In this document: positions 8,503 through 17,219 of the stretch, piece after piece
Numbering within the stretch: the stretch's first letter is position 1
Layout: each line of letters starts with the position of its first letter
Source of the DNA: DASPSM01 sp963800135
GTDB lineage: Bacteria > Planctomycetota > Planctomycetia > Planctomycetales > Planctomycetaceae
Length of the DNA stretch: 64,000 nt
Reading direction: 5' to 3'
Assembly (NCBI GenBank): GCA_963800135.1
Contig: CAWCZR010000007.1
Coordinates: forward strand, 434,001-498,000
Program-made: the position numbers and the translations under genes
The notes under the pieces: model-generated
The model's database searches: none
What the model was told of the DNA's origin: nothing
The model's input: the letters and a program-made list of their open reading frames with translations, nothing else

Positions 8503-9396
8503 ATGTTCGACGGATTCACCGCGCAGACGCTTCCCGGCGACGGTGTCGACATTCGTCTCGTGGTCGGCGGTCAGGGACCACCCCTGCTCCTGCTGCACGG
8601 TTATCCACAGACACACGTCTGCTGGCACAAGGTCGCACCGCTCTTGGCCGATTCTTTCACGATCGTCGCTCCGGATCTGCGCGGCTACGGTGATAGCGGC
8701 AAGCCACCCACCGACGCGGCCCACGAGCCGTACTCAAAGCGGCGGATGGCCGCCGATCAGATTCGAGTAATGGAACTGCTTGGATTCAAGCGTTTCTTCG
8801 TGGCCGGCCACAACCGCGGCGGACGGGTGGCCCACCGGCTCGCGCTCGATCACCCGCACGCGGTCGAGAAGCTGGCGGTCCTCGATATCGCCCCCACTCT
8901 GGAAATGTTTCGCCGCACCAACGAGCAGTTCGCCCGCACGTATTTCCACTGGTTCTTCCTGATGCAGCCGTTCGACTTTCCCGAACGACTGATCGGCAAC
9001 AATGCCGAGTACTACCTGCGCACAGCGTTCTACGCCCGCACGCCGTCTGGAAGCGTGGTCTCGCCGGAGGCCTTCGCCGAATACCTCCGCTGCTTCCAGA
9101 ATCCGGAAACGCTCCACGCCACGTGCGAAGACTATCGCGCGGCGGCGGGGATCGACCTGGAGCACGACGAAGCCGACCTCCACAAGCGTCTGGAATTGCC
9201 CCTGCTCTTGCTCTACGGTGCCAAAGGCCGCATCGCGCAAGTCCACGACCTGCCGGCCCTCTGGCGCGAACGGGCCGCCAACGTGCAAAGCCAAGGATTG
9301 CCAGGGGGTCACTTCTTACCGGAAGAATGTCCGGACGAGGTCGCCGGAATGCTGCGCGACTTCTTCTCGGGTCGGAGTGACCTCCGCGCCGTCTGA
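8503..9396 (+). CDS. Alpha/beta hydrolase of the haloacetate-dehalogenase/epoxide-hydrolase type, nucleophile position Asn
   Basis: 297 residues. The fold is clear: oxyanion-hole HGYPQTHVCWHKV near residue 32, the strand/cap region IVAPDLRGYGDSGKP, the nucleophile elbow AGHNRGGRVAHRLAL near residue 100, and a C-terminal GGHFLPEECPD with the catalytic His. Overall spacing resembles fluoroacetate dehalogenases, whose elbow reads GHDRG with Asp as nucleophile. Here that residue is Asn (codon AAC). The enzyme may be inactive, may rely on deamidation, or may have another chemistry. It follows hisD closely, but a functional link is not evident. Confidence 0.82.
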   Translation: MFDGFTAQTLPGDGVDIRLVVGGQGPPLLLLHGYPQTHVCWHKVAPLLADSFTIVAPDLRGYGDSGKPPTDAAHEPYSKRRMAADQIRVMELLGFKRFFVAGHNRGGRVAHRLALDHPHAVEKLAVLDIAPTLEMFRRTNEQFARTYFHWFFLMQPFDFPERLIGNNAEYYLRTAFYARTPSGSVVSPEAFAEYLRCFQNPETLHATCEDYRAAAGIDLEHDEADLHKRLELPLLLLYGAKGRIAQVHDLPALWRERAANVQSQGLPGGHFLPEECPDEVAGMLRDFFSGRSDLRAV

Positions 9397-9436
9397 TGCT
9401 CGTGAGTCCGGTACGCTCAGGCGCGGCGACACGTCA

Positions 9437-9895
9437 CTACAAAAGACCAGCAATTGAAAAGATCAAAAGCAGACAAAGCAGCGCGAGGATGAAGTACAGA
9501 GCCCATTTTCCCCCGCGAGCCATCTTGCGTGAGCCTGCTTGAAGTGCCCGCTCGGCCCAATCCGGACGTGCAATCGACCACGTGAGGCCAAACAACGAAA
9601 AAATTAAAATTCCGGCCGACATGTACTCAAAAAGTACGACGAAAATCAGGGCGACGATCCAAGCACAGATTGTGGTCGGAGGCGCTGCTGGCGGTAGCGG
9701 CCACAGCGGAACGTTAACAACCAAGAGCCACAGCAGCCCAACCGAAACGGGCAATAATATAAGACACACTGCGCCGAACACGCATCGCCCCAAAGCCGAG
9801 CGCGGCAGGACGAATTCGATTTTTTGCACGGCAGGACTGAGCGAACGGGTGCTTGACTCGCTCGCCCCGTCCGAGACGTGGGGAGGTCCATTCAA
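9437..9895 (-). CDS. Small membrane protein of unknown function in the enolase operon
   Basis: 152 residues from a TTG start that shares four bases (TTGA) with the enolase stop, so it is probably translated by coupling. The first 30 residues are polar. Three hydrophobic segments follow: FGAVCLILLPVSVGLLWLLV, ICAWIVALIFVVLFEY running into a second stretch, and ALYFILALLCLLLIFSIAG at the C-terminus. No family recognised. Its place as the third gene of the kinase-enolase operon is the only functional hint. Confidence 0.6.
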   Translation of the reverse strand: MNGPPHVSDGASESSTRSLSPAVQKIEFVLPRSALGRCVFGAVCLILLPVSVGLLWLLVVNVPLWPLPPAAPPTTICAWIVALIFVVLFEYMSAGILIFSLFGLTWSIARPDWAERALQAGSRKMARGGKWALYFILALLCLLLIFSIAGLL

Positions 9896-11250
9896 CGCAG
9901 CCCTTCAAAGACTGTTCTTCCCTGCCACAGCGCTTGATCGCCTAGCCTCTCCTCCAAGCGGAGCAATTGGTTGTATTTCGCCAGGCGTTCGGAGCGGGCC
10001 ACCGAGCCGATTTTGATTTGCCCGGCCCCGGTGGCTACGGCCAGGTCGGCGATCGTCGCGTCTTCCGTTTCGCCGCTGCGGGCGGAAATCACCGGTCGAT
10101 AGCCCGCGTCGAGCGTGGTGCGGATGGCGGCGAATGTTTCGCACAGCGTGCCGACCTGATTGAGCTTGATCAGCACGCTATTGGCCACGCCCGCCTCGAT
10201 TCCCTGCGCGATTCGACCCGTCTGCGTCACGAACAGGTCGTCGCCGATCAGTTGCACGCGACTTCCCAGACGGTCCGTCAACTGCTTCCACCCCGGCCAG
10301 TCGTCCTCAGCCACGCCGTCTTCGATGCTGATGATCGGGTATTGATCGACCCATTCGCAGAGCAGGTCGACCATCGCGTCGGAGCGGAGAGGCGACGCCG
10401 GTTTGTCGGCTAGCCGATAGACTCCGTCGGCGTAAAAGTGACTGCTGGCGACGTCGAGCGCCAGCTGAACGTCCTTGCCAGGTTTTAAACCGACGCCTTC
10501 GATGGCTTCGACCAGGTACTGCAACGCGTCACGGTTCGACGCCAGTCGGGGGCCGTAGCCCCCTTCATCGCCGACGAGCACGCCTTCGTAACCGTCGCGA
10601 CGTAGGATCGAGCCGAGTTGGCGATAAACGGCGATGGTCCATTCGAGCGACTGGCGGAGCGAGGCGGCCCCGCTGGCAATCATCAAAAAATCCTGAAAGT
10701 CGAGATTGCCGCCCGCGTGCAGTCCGCCGGAGATCATATTCACCATCGGCAGCGGCAGGATGAGCCGGTCGCCCAATCCGGATGCTGCACCGGCCCGCTT
10801 TGCACGGGCGGAAGCGTTTGCCGGCACGCGACGCCACAGTGCGTGCAGATGCTCGACCAGCAAAACCCCCTGCGCACCAGCCGCCGCATAGGCCGCGGCC
10901 AGGGACGCGCCGAGCAGGGCGTTCGCCCCTAAACGTGACTTGTCGGCCGTGCCGTCGAGCTCACACAAAATCGCGTCGATCCGCTGCTGATCGTCGGCCT
11001 CCAGTCCTCGCAGGGCGTCCGCGATCGGTCCGTTGACGTTGGCGACAGCCCGGAGCACGCCTTGACCATCCAGCCGCGCGGGATCGCCATCGCGTAATTC
11101 GCGGGCTTCGAGTTTTCCCGTGCTGGCCCCGCTCGGGACGATCGCCCGTCCCGGTAGACGCGAGCCGGCGCAAGTGATTTCGACTTCCACGGTCGGTTTG
11201 CCGCGACTGTCGAAAACTTCGCGTGCGTGGACCGATTCGATTCGCGTCAT
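9892..11250 (-). CDS. eno: Enolase-family protein with an altered active site
   Basis: About 452 residues from the ATG at 11250, which overlaps the upstream kinase stop as ATGA. Family motifs are clear: REVFDSRGKPTVEVE, PSGASTGKLEARELRDGD, LGANALLGASLA, LVGDEGGYGP and IIIEDGVAEDDW-like PIISIEDGVAEDD. Enolase interconverts 2-phosphoglycerate and phosphoenolpyruvate. The conserved SHRSGET loop reads ISARSGETEDATIAD, with Ala replacing the His that contacts substrate in known enolases. There is also a positively charged insert near residues 120-140. It may be a second, specialised enolase rather than the glycolytic one. Confidence 0.85.
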   Translation of the reverse strand: MTRIESVHAREVFDSRGKPTVEVEITCAGSRLPGRAIVPSGASTGKLEARELRDGDPARLDGQGVLRAVANVNGPIADALRGLEADDQQRIDAILCELDGTADKSRLGANALLGASLAAAYAAAGAQGVLLVEHLHALWRRVPANASARAKRAGAASGLGDRLILPLPMVNMISGGLHAGGNLDFQDFLMIASGAASLRQSLEWTIAVYRQLGSILRRDGYEGVLVGDEGGYGPRLASNRDALQYLVEAIEGVGLKPGKDVQLALDVASSHFYADGVYRLADKPASPLRSDAMVDLLCEWVDQYPIISIEDGVAEDDWPGWKQLTDRLGSRVQLIGDDLFVTQTGRIAQGIEAGVANSVLIKLNQVGTLCETFAAIRTTLDAGYRPVISARSGETEDATIADLAVATGAGQIKIGSVARSERLAKYNQLLRLEERLGDQALWQGRTVFEGLR

Positions 11251-12365
11251 CTCGATTTCACTTGCGGATTGGTAGGGATTGCGTGCCCCGCGGGTCGGAG
11301 GCAATCCGTCAGCAAGTCGAGGGCCTCCGAGATCCGTGGCCTCGCATCGCGCAAGACTCGGCCGCTGAAATCGCGGACGGCCTCGCGCGCCGCCGGATCG
11401 GTCAGGTAATCGACGGGACTTGTGCCGTCGATGCGGGCCAGGGCGCAGGCCGCCAAGTGAGCCACGCTACGTCGCTCCAAATCGCGCGGCTCCAGGCCGC
11501 GAATTCCGGCGAGCGGTGCAATCACCGCCCGGTAACGCTGCCAAAAGCACTCGATCAGGGGCCGAAATGGACCCAGGTCTGGTGCTGTCCGCACGCCCTT
11601 GAGCAGTAGATGACTGAGGAAGAATCCCAGGTCGAACGCCGGATCGCCGAAGTGCCCCGTCTCAAAGTCGATCAGGGTCACGACGACGTCCGGGGCTTGC
11701 ACGGGTGCCGTTGATGACGCGCCGTGCGGAGCGCGGTCGACCACCAGCACGTTCTTGGGACTGAAGTCGGCGTGCACCAGGCACACGCGATTCTCCGCCA
11801 TTTCCGCGATCAGCCGATCGATGTGTGGACGCAATTCCGGATGGACGCGCGCGATGTGCCGATAAAACGGGTCGACCCGCAACTGCTCGAAAATCTCCTG
11901 ATCGCCAAACTCGACGGCCAGACGCGGATCGCCAGCCGTGCGGCCGTGAATGGCGGACAAATAATCGGCGAGGCGGACGGCGATCTCTTCGCGAACGCGC
12001 CCGGCTAGCAACTCGCACTTCCAAACGGTGTGGAGGGGGTCGACCGCCTGCATCGCATAAACGTAGTTCTCGCGATCCTCGTAAAGGATTCGCGGGATCG
12101 CCCCGTCCGGAAGCAGCGGCCGAAGCGTCTCCATCATGGCCGTTTCGCGGAAGATACGGTCGAGCCGGCTGAACCAGGGAACCTGGGTCTGCAATCGCTC
12201 GCGGGACTGCTTGACGACGAAGGCGGCACGCATCGCCGGCTCCGCACGCAGCACCAGGTTGGAGACGCCGCCGGATAAAACCCCGATGCCGCACGGCTCG
12301 TCGGGTCCGAGCAGTCCTCGCTCGCGCAGGTAGGCCGGCAACCGGTGCTCATCGAGCAGGATCAT
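11247..12365 (-). CDS. Aminoglycoside-phosphotransferase-like kinase (APH/choline kinase fold)
   Basis: About 372 residues from the ATG at 12365. The N-lobe shows GIGVLSGGVSNLVLRAE and the ATP-binding Lys in AAFVVKQSRERL. The C-lobe has the catalytic loop CLVHADFSPKNVLVV, where the family norm is HGDxxxxN, and the metal motif LIDFETGHFGDPAFDLGFFL. The catalytic Asp in HAD is kept. The substrate is unknown; methylthioribose, homoserine and choline kinases share the fold. It is first in an operon with enolase and a membrane protein, all with 4-bp overlaps, hinting at a small phospho-metabolite pathway. Confidence 0.75.
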   Translation of the reverse strand: MILLDEHRLPAYLRERGLLGPDEPCGIGVLSGGVSNLVLRAEPAMRAAFVVKQSRERLQTQVPWFSRLDRIFRETAMMETLRPLLPDGAIPRILYEDRENYVYAMQAVDPLHTVWKCELLAGRVREEIAVRLADYLSAIHGRTAGDPRLAVEFGDQEIFEQLRVDPFYRHIARVHPELRPHIDRLIAEMAENRVCLVHADFSPKNVLVVDRAPHGASSTAPVQAPDVVVTLIDFETGHFGDPAFDLGFFLSHLLLKGVRTAPDLGPFRPLIECFWQRYRAVIAPLAGIRGLEPRDLERRSVAHLAACALARIDGTSPVDYLTDPAAREAVRDFSGRVLRDARPRISEALDLLTDCLRPAGHAIPTNPQVKSR

Positions 12366-12709
12366 GATTCGACTATCCCGCCTCTCGCGGAGCAGATCAA
12401 GGCGGCTCGCTCGCAGCACCGAACCGCCGTTGGACGATGGATCGCCGGGAACAGAAACGCTCCGAGTCAAATCGCTCAGGCCCAACTTCGGGCGGAACGT
12501 CCGGCCCCAGGCGCTTCAATCCGCGTTGGGCGTTCTTTTTCGCGGGTGCGAAAACCGGGGAAAAACCGCGTGATTCGCAGGGGAAGCCAGGTCGAAAGGC
12601 GAATCTCGGTCATCCTGGCAAGTTTTTGTTGCTTCCCGGCGAAAGTAGGCGATAAAATCAATCAGCGGTAATGTTTGCGGGCAGGTTGTCTTCCGAAAGG
12701 GTCTGTTCC
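12366..12709. other. Divergent intergenic region
   Basis: The region separates the leftward kinase-enolase operon from the rightward secreted protein. It holds the promoter noted at 12629-12658; nothing else coding is convincing. Confidence 0.5.
12629..12658 (+). promoter_or_regulatory. Sigma-70-like promoter for the Gly-rich secreted protein
   Basis: TTGCTT (12629-12634) and TAAAAT (12653-12658) are 18 bases apart, about 50 bases before the ATG at 12710. The match is moderate by standard consensus. Confidence 0.4.
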
Positions 12710-13726
12710 ATGATGCGCCGTTTGGTGGTGTCGCCTTGGGGCCGCGGCTTCGCACTTGCGGCTGCCCTGGCGCTGGCTTGCACAATGCAGTCTTCGGCCG
12801 ATCCTCCGTCGACCGACAAACCGGCTGACAAACCCGCTTCGACCGACAAACCCGCGGACGCCAAGGCCTCTGCCGCTCAGCCCACAGTCGCCACGCCGAC
12901 GACCGGCTCGACCACCAAAGCGACGACCGACAAAAAGACCGCGAAGAACAAAAAGAAAAAGCGGAAGTGGGCCCCGGTCACCAAAAAGTTGACCATCGAC
13001 CCGCAAGCTCCGCAGGTCGGACTGTTTGACGGCATGCACGACGGCACGATCTACGTCAAAGTCGTCCCGCAGAACTCTAACGGCGGCACGATCTACATTG
13101 AGAATCCGACGAACAAGCCGGTGACCGTGGATATGCCGGATGCCTTCGTCGCCGTTCCCGTGTTGCGTCAGTTCGGCGGCGGCGGCGGTGCTGGCGGACG
13201 CGGAGGCGCCGGCGGCGCGGGTGGCGGTCAGGCCATGGGTGGCGGCATGGGTGGCATGGGCGGCGGCATGGGCGGCATGGGTGGCGGTGGAATGTTTTCG
13301 ATTCCGCCCGAGCACACAGCGAAGCTTCCCTTCCACTCTGTTTGCCTCGAGCACGGCAAGACCGATCCCGATGTCACGATGAACTACACGGTGATTCCAG
13401 TCAAGCAGTACAGCGACAACCCGGACCTGAGCGCACTGTTGAGCATGATCGGGAAGACCTCCATCGATCCGCAGGTCGCCCAGGCCGCAGCTTGGAACCT
13501 GGCTAGCAACCTGAGCTGGCAGGATCTGGCGAACAAACACTCGCCCGAGGTCGGTTTCACCGATCAGCTCTACTTCTCCTCGCAGGCCCTGTACCAGGCG
13601 CAGCAGTTGGTCGTCGAGGCCCGCGGCCTGGCTCGCGAACGAGCGCAAAAAGCGGCCGAGAACAAGCCCCAAGAAAAGAAGTCCGACACCAAGAAGTCGG
13701 ACGATCATGTGATCACGGGGCGCTAG
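12710..13726 (+). CDS. Secreted Lys-rich/Gly-rich protein, function unknown
   Basis: About 338 residues from the ATG at 12710, preceded by GAAAGGG. A signal peptide (GFALAAALALACTMQSSA) is followed by repeated Thr-Asp-Lys-Pro units and a Lys cluster (KNKKKKRKW). A beta-rich domain (GTIYVKVVPQNSNGGTIYIE) comes next, then a Gly-Met-rich stretch at about residues 155-195, and a helical C-terminal domain ending in a charged Lys/Glu tail. No family recognised; it probably acts outside the cytoplasmic membrane. A strong hairpin terminator follows 30 bases after the stop. Confidence 0.7.
   Translation: MMRRLVVSPWGRGFALAAALALACTMQSSADPPSTDKPADKPASTDKPADAKASAAQPTVATPTTGSTTKATTDKKTAKNKKKKRKWAPVTKKLTIDPQAPQVGLFDGMHDGTIYVKVVPQNSNGGTIYIENPTNKPVTVDMPDAFVAVPVLRQFGGGGGAGGRGGAGGAGGGQAMGGGMGGMGGGMGGMGGGGMFSIPPEHTAKLPFHSVCLEHGKTDPDVTMNYTVIPVKQYSDNPDLSALLSMIGKTSIDPQVAQAAAWNLASNLSWQDLANKHSPEVGFTDQLYFSSQALYQAQQLVVEARGLARERAQKAAENKPQEKKSDTKKSDDHVITGR
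13174..13291 (+). repeat. Gly/Met-coding low-complexity repeat inside the secreted protein
   Basis: Tandem GGC/GGT and ATG codons build a run of GGMGG-like units. Such tracts expand and contract by slippage, so the length may vary between strains. Confidence 0.7.
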
Positions 13727-13755
13727 TTCGCCGCACGGATCTGGGAAGCATCAAG

Positions 13756-13791
13756 CGAAAAGGACTCGTCCTTTCGGACGAGTCCTTTTCG
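13756..13791 (+). terminator. Rho-independent terminator
   Basis: A perfect 16-bp stem (13756-13771 with 13776-13791) closes a TTTC loop; the descending arm ends in CTTTTCGTTT. It lies 30 bases after the rightward gene that ends at 13726. Confidence 0.85.
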
Positions 13792-13955
13792 TTTCCAAGG
13801 GATAGTCAGACTCTCGACTTCCGATTCGTCGAAGACGTTTCGGGAGCCGTCCGCCAGCCGAACCTCTGTCGGACAAGACCCATTGGTCGAGCGTCTCGAA
13901 CCTGCTTCCAAAAATGCGGGCAGCGATCGACCGCCGCGAAATCCCGCTGTAGTGA

Positions 13956-15416
13956 CTAGAAGTTGAACTCGCAGCCGACTTCGTAGCCTTGAATCATGAT
14001 GCCGGCACTGCTCAGCGAGAGATGCGTGTCGTTCAGACCGCCGCTCGTCACGTTGTAGTCGACCTGCGACTGCGGGCGGGAGATGTTCGTCGTGCCCAGG
14101 AGGTTGTACGCCGCATAGAGGCGGATGTGTTCCTGGATCGGAATCTTGAGGAACGCGTCGATCGCCCCGACCGGAGCAAATCGGACATCGATGTCGTGAT
14201 CGTGCGAGTCGCCCGTGTTGGGATCGGACGAGTTGACGTTAGCGGCGAACTGGTTGACGCCGAAGGTCACCCGCGGATCGACGCCGATCGAGAACCACTG
14301 CGTCATCAGTTCCAGCCGGACACCGACCGACGGGCCGTAGATGTTGCTGATCGTGGACGACTCGACCGTGGTGGCCGGCACGCCGGGGTTGGTGGCGACA
14401 ACGTCAAAGTGCTCGTCGATGCCCAAGTAGCGGAAACCGACCATCGGCTTGAGGACCAGTCCGTAGTCCTTGGGTACGATGGCATTGAAGTAGACGTTCG
14501 CTTCCGCACCGTACACGAACGAGCTGAAGTACTGGTTGAAGCTCTGGCTGAACAGGGCGACGGCGTTGGATGCCTGGCCGCCGACGTCGACCGGAATCGC
14601 AGCAAACGATTCGGTCTCGCCGATGATGCCCTGCGGCAGACCACCGACGTTCGGGGCCGAGTTGGCCTTGCCCAGAATGAAGCCGCTGGCTTCAATCGTG
14701 CCGTACGTCATGGGAAGGCTGAAGGTGCCCTTGAAGCCCGAGTTCTCGGCGAGCGAGATTCCCGTGGTGTCATAGGCGCGGGCCTGGCCGACCTGGGCTC
14801 CGTTCGTGTTGAGAATCGGAAAGATGTCGGTCGGGTTCTTCTGCACCGACATCGGATAGAAGCCAAAGAGGTAACCGGGCACGTAGATCACCTGCCCGCC
14901 GAACGAGCCGATCGGAATCTGGGCGAATTTCGGCTGGAGCACTCCGGGTCCGGGATTCTCACCGATCAAGGTGGTCGCAGGACGGGAAATGCCCCAGTTG
15001 ATGTAGTCGAGTCGAATGTCGGCATTTCGCAGGGCGCGGCAGAGCAACTCTTCCCAAGGCGTCTCGACGAAATCGTCGGGCGAGTCGCCGTTCCCGCAGC
15101 CCGGCATCGCCCCATAGGCGTTGCCGGCCGGACATCCGCCGGGGCACGGAGCTCCCATGGCGGCGTTCGGATCCTGAGAGTAGCCGGCCGGAACGACCGG
15201 CTGGGGCGTCCCGAATGGACTGGCCCCTTGCACGATGGGTGCCGGGCCCTGCCCGGGCTGACCATAGGCAGCCGGCGCATACGCCGATGGGCTGGTGAAC
15301 GCATTGGAAGAGAACGCCTGCGAGCCCGGCGCAGGAGCGATCCCTTGGGCATAGAGCCCGCCCGTGGTGAGCAGGCTCAATGCCGTCGCCACGCCAAGTC
15401 CCAATCGTCCGACCAT
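13956..15416 (-). CDS. BBP7-family outer-membrane beta-barrel protein
   Basis: About 486 residues from the ATG at 15416, with AGGAA 8 bases upstream. A signal peptide (LGLGVATALSLLTTGGLYAQ) leads into a Pro/Ala/Gly-rich linker with a short Cys cluster (CPGGCPAG). A long barrel domain follows, with alternating strands such as YGLVLKPMVGFRYLGI and FSIGVDPRVTFGVNQFA, ending in YEVGCEFNF. The terminal Phe is typical of outer-membrane proteins. This resembles the planctomycete-specific BBP7 (DUF1551) group, thought to be porin-like. Monocistronic. Confidence 0.75.
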   Translation of the reverse strand: MVGRLGLGVATALSLLTTGGLYAQGIAPAPGSQAFSSNAFTSPSAYAPAAYGQPGQGPAPIVQGASPFGTPQPVVPAGYSQDPNAAMGAPCPGGCPAGNAYGAMPGCGNGDSPDDFVETPWEELLCRALRNADIRLDYINWGISRPATTLIGENPGPGVLQPKFAQIPIGSFGGQVIYVPGYLFGFYPMSVQKNPTDIFPILNTNGAQVGQARAYDTTGISLAENSGFKGTFSLPMTYGTIEASGFILGKANSAPNVGGLPQGIIGETESFAAIPVDVGGQASNAVALFSQSFNQYFSSFVYGAEANVYFNAIVPKDYGLVLKPMVGFRYLGIDEHFDVVATNPGVPATTVESSTISNIYGPSVGVRLELMTQWFSIGVDPRVTFGVNQFAANVNSSDPNTGDSHDHDIDVRFAPVGAIDAFLKIPIQEHIRLYAAYNLLGTTNISRPQSQVDYNVTSGGLNDTHLSLSSAGIMIQGYEVGCEFNF

Positions 15417-15590
15417 GCTCAAGTTCCTGCAGCCGAGCTAACGTCGACGGACGTCCACAGGCCCCCTCTGGCTGTGCCGAATCTGCCGACTATGCCCACG
15501 GCAGTAGTCGTAACAGGAGTATCGGCCGTGCCGCTTATGCCACTTCAGGAAATGCAGCATGCGGGGGAATTTGTAGCGGCCGTAGCGGAT

Positions 15591-17219
15591 TTAGGGACAC
15601 GGGGCCGTCACTAGAATCCGGCGGCAACGGCGGACCCTATCAACGTGGGGAACTTGGGGCGATTGATCCGCCATCCCGCTGAGGCAGCGTGACCGATAGG
15701 GCGCGCAACTCTCCGTCCCGCTCCACTTCGAGTTGCGCGTTCCCGTTTGGCGTGCCAGGACCGCGGACAGCTCCGCCTCGGAGCCCACCGCGCGCTTGCC
15801 GACTCGTAGGATGCGGTCGCCGAGCCGCAGCCCAGCCCCCTCGGCGACCGACCCGCGCAGCACGCGACTGACAATCACACAGCCCGGCTCGGCATCATCG
15901 GTTCGGCAGAAGATGCCGATCGGATGCGCGGGCCCCAGCAGATGCAGCGGCAGCGTGTGCGTCGCCGATTCCCCGTGATGCACCACAAGGGCCGTGGTCT
16001 CCTCGGACGCGTCGGTCACCGCTTCCCGCATCTCGGCGGCATCGTGAACGGCCGCGCCGTCGAACGTTACGATCCGGTCCCCCGGCCGAATGCCCGCGAT
16101 CTCTGCCGCCGAACCCGGGTCAACTTGCGTGATTTCAATCAGATGACGTTTGGCCGCCCCTTCATCCCAGGTGACGCCCAGCCGCGGCGGAGGGATTTCG
16201 GCCGCCGCCTCGCGCGATTCCTGCAACGCACTCCCTTCTTGGAAAGCGGCCTGGCGGAAGCCGGGCAGACGGGGCGTTTGTGCGGCCGCGTAAACCGTGC
16301 GGAAGAGGAACCGCGCAACCCGCTCCATGCCCTCCAGATTCAGCTTGTCGGCGGTATCGAAGGGGGTGTGGTACTCCGGATGCTTGCCGGTGAAGACCAT
16401 TAAGAAGGGAATCTGCCGCGCATAAAACGGGTAGTGGTCGCTATCGCGGCGGGTCTCCCAGGTGAACGTCAACAGAATGCCGGGATCGGTATTGTTCGCC
16501 GCCAGAAACTCACGCAGCCCGGGAGCCGTTCGCGCGCCATACACTTCGGCCCGGTTCTCCCGCAGCCGGCCGACCATATCAATATTGAAGACCAGCTTCA
16601 GCCCCTCGAGCGGCACGGTCGGAGACTGACACCAGTATTCCGACCCCAAGAGTCCCTGTTCTTCGCCGTCCCAAAAGATGAAGACAAGCGATCGCTTGGG
16701 GGCGACGTCGAGCGACCGGAAGGCGTCGACCATCTCCAACAGCGTGGCCGTGCCGCTCGCGTTGTCGTCGGCCCCGCGATGGATGTAGCCGATCGGCCCA
16801 TGGCTGTTGCGGGGGCTGCCGCGACCGACGTGGTCGTAATGGGCACCGACGATGACATATTCTTTCGCCAGCGCCGGGTCCGAGCCGTCGAGGCGGCAGA
16901 TGATGTTGCGGCTGTTCCCGAAGGGTTGATAGTAGTCGCCGTCGACGCCGGCCGGGCGGATCTTCAGCTTCCGCAATTGCGCGACGACGTAGGCGCCGGC
17001 CGCCTGCCCCCCCTGCGTTCCCGTCTCGCGCCCCTCGAGCGCGTCGCTCGCCAGAAACTCGCAATGCCGCCGCAGCTCCTGCCGCGTGATGACCGAGACA
17101 GCCGAGGTGTACGTCCCGCCCGGCACCGCCGCGCACCAGATGCCGGCGAGGCTGCCGAACGCGAGGACGGCGACGATCAAAAGTACACGGAGTCGGGCGG
17201 ACAAGAGCCGGATCCTCAC
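15591..17219 (-). CDS. Secreted M28-family aminopeptidase with two PDZ domains; frame disturbed near the 3' end
   Basis: The GTG start at 17219 overlaps the upstream dehydrogenase stop as GTGA. A membrane/signal segment (LLIVAVLAFGSLAGIWC) leads to an M28 domain with VGAHYDHVGRGS, RGADDNASGTATLLEM, FIFWDGEEQGLLGSEYW and PFDTADKL, which supply the two-zinc ligands. PDZ domains follow at about residues 345-430 and 440-520. After LSAVLARQTG the reading frame becomes nonsensical. A one-base change near 15745, in a short G run, restores LEVERDGELRALSVTLP and a stop at 15640-15642, the likely true end. Such enzymes trim exported peptides. Confidence 0.82.
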   Translation of the reverse strand: MRIRLLSARLRVLLIVAVLAFGSLAGIWCAAVPGGTYTSAVSVITRQELRRHCEFLASDALEGRETGTQGGQAAGAYVVAQLRKLKIRPAGVDGDYYQPFGNSRNIICRLDGSDPALAKEYVIVGAHYDHVGRGSPRNSHGPIGYIHRGADDNASGTATLLEMVDAFRSLDVAPKRSLVFIFWDGEEQGLLGSEYWCQSPTVPLEGLKLVFNIDMVGRLRENRAEVYGARTAPGLREFLAANNTDPGILLTFTWETRRDSDHYPFYARQIPFLMVFTGKHPEYHTPFDTADKLNLEGMERVARFLFRTVYAAAQTPRLPGFRQAAFQEGSALQESREAAAEIPPPRLGVTWDEGAAKRHLIEITQVDPGSAAEIAGIRPGDRIVTFDGAAVHDAAEMREAVTDASEETTALVVHHGESATHTLPLHLLGPAHPIGIFCRTDDAEPGCVIVSRVLRGSVAEGAGLRLGDRILRVGKRAVGSEAELSAVLARQTGTRNSKWSGTESCAPYRSRCLSGMADQSPQVPHVDRVRRCRRILVTAPCP

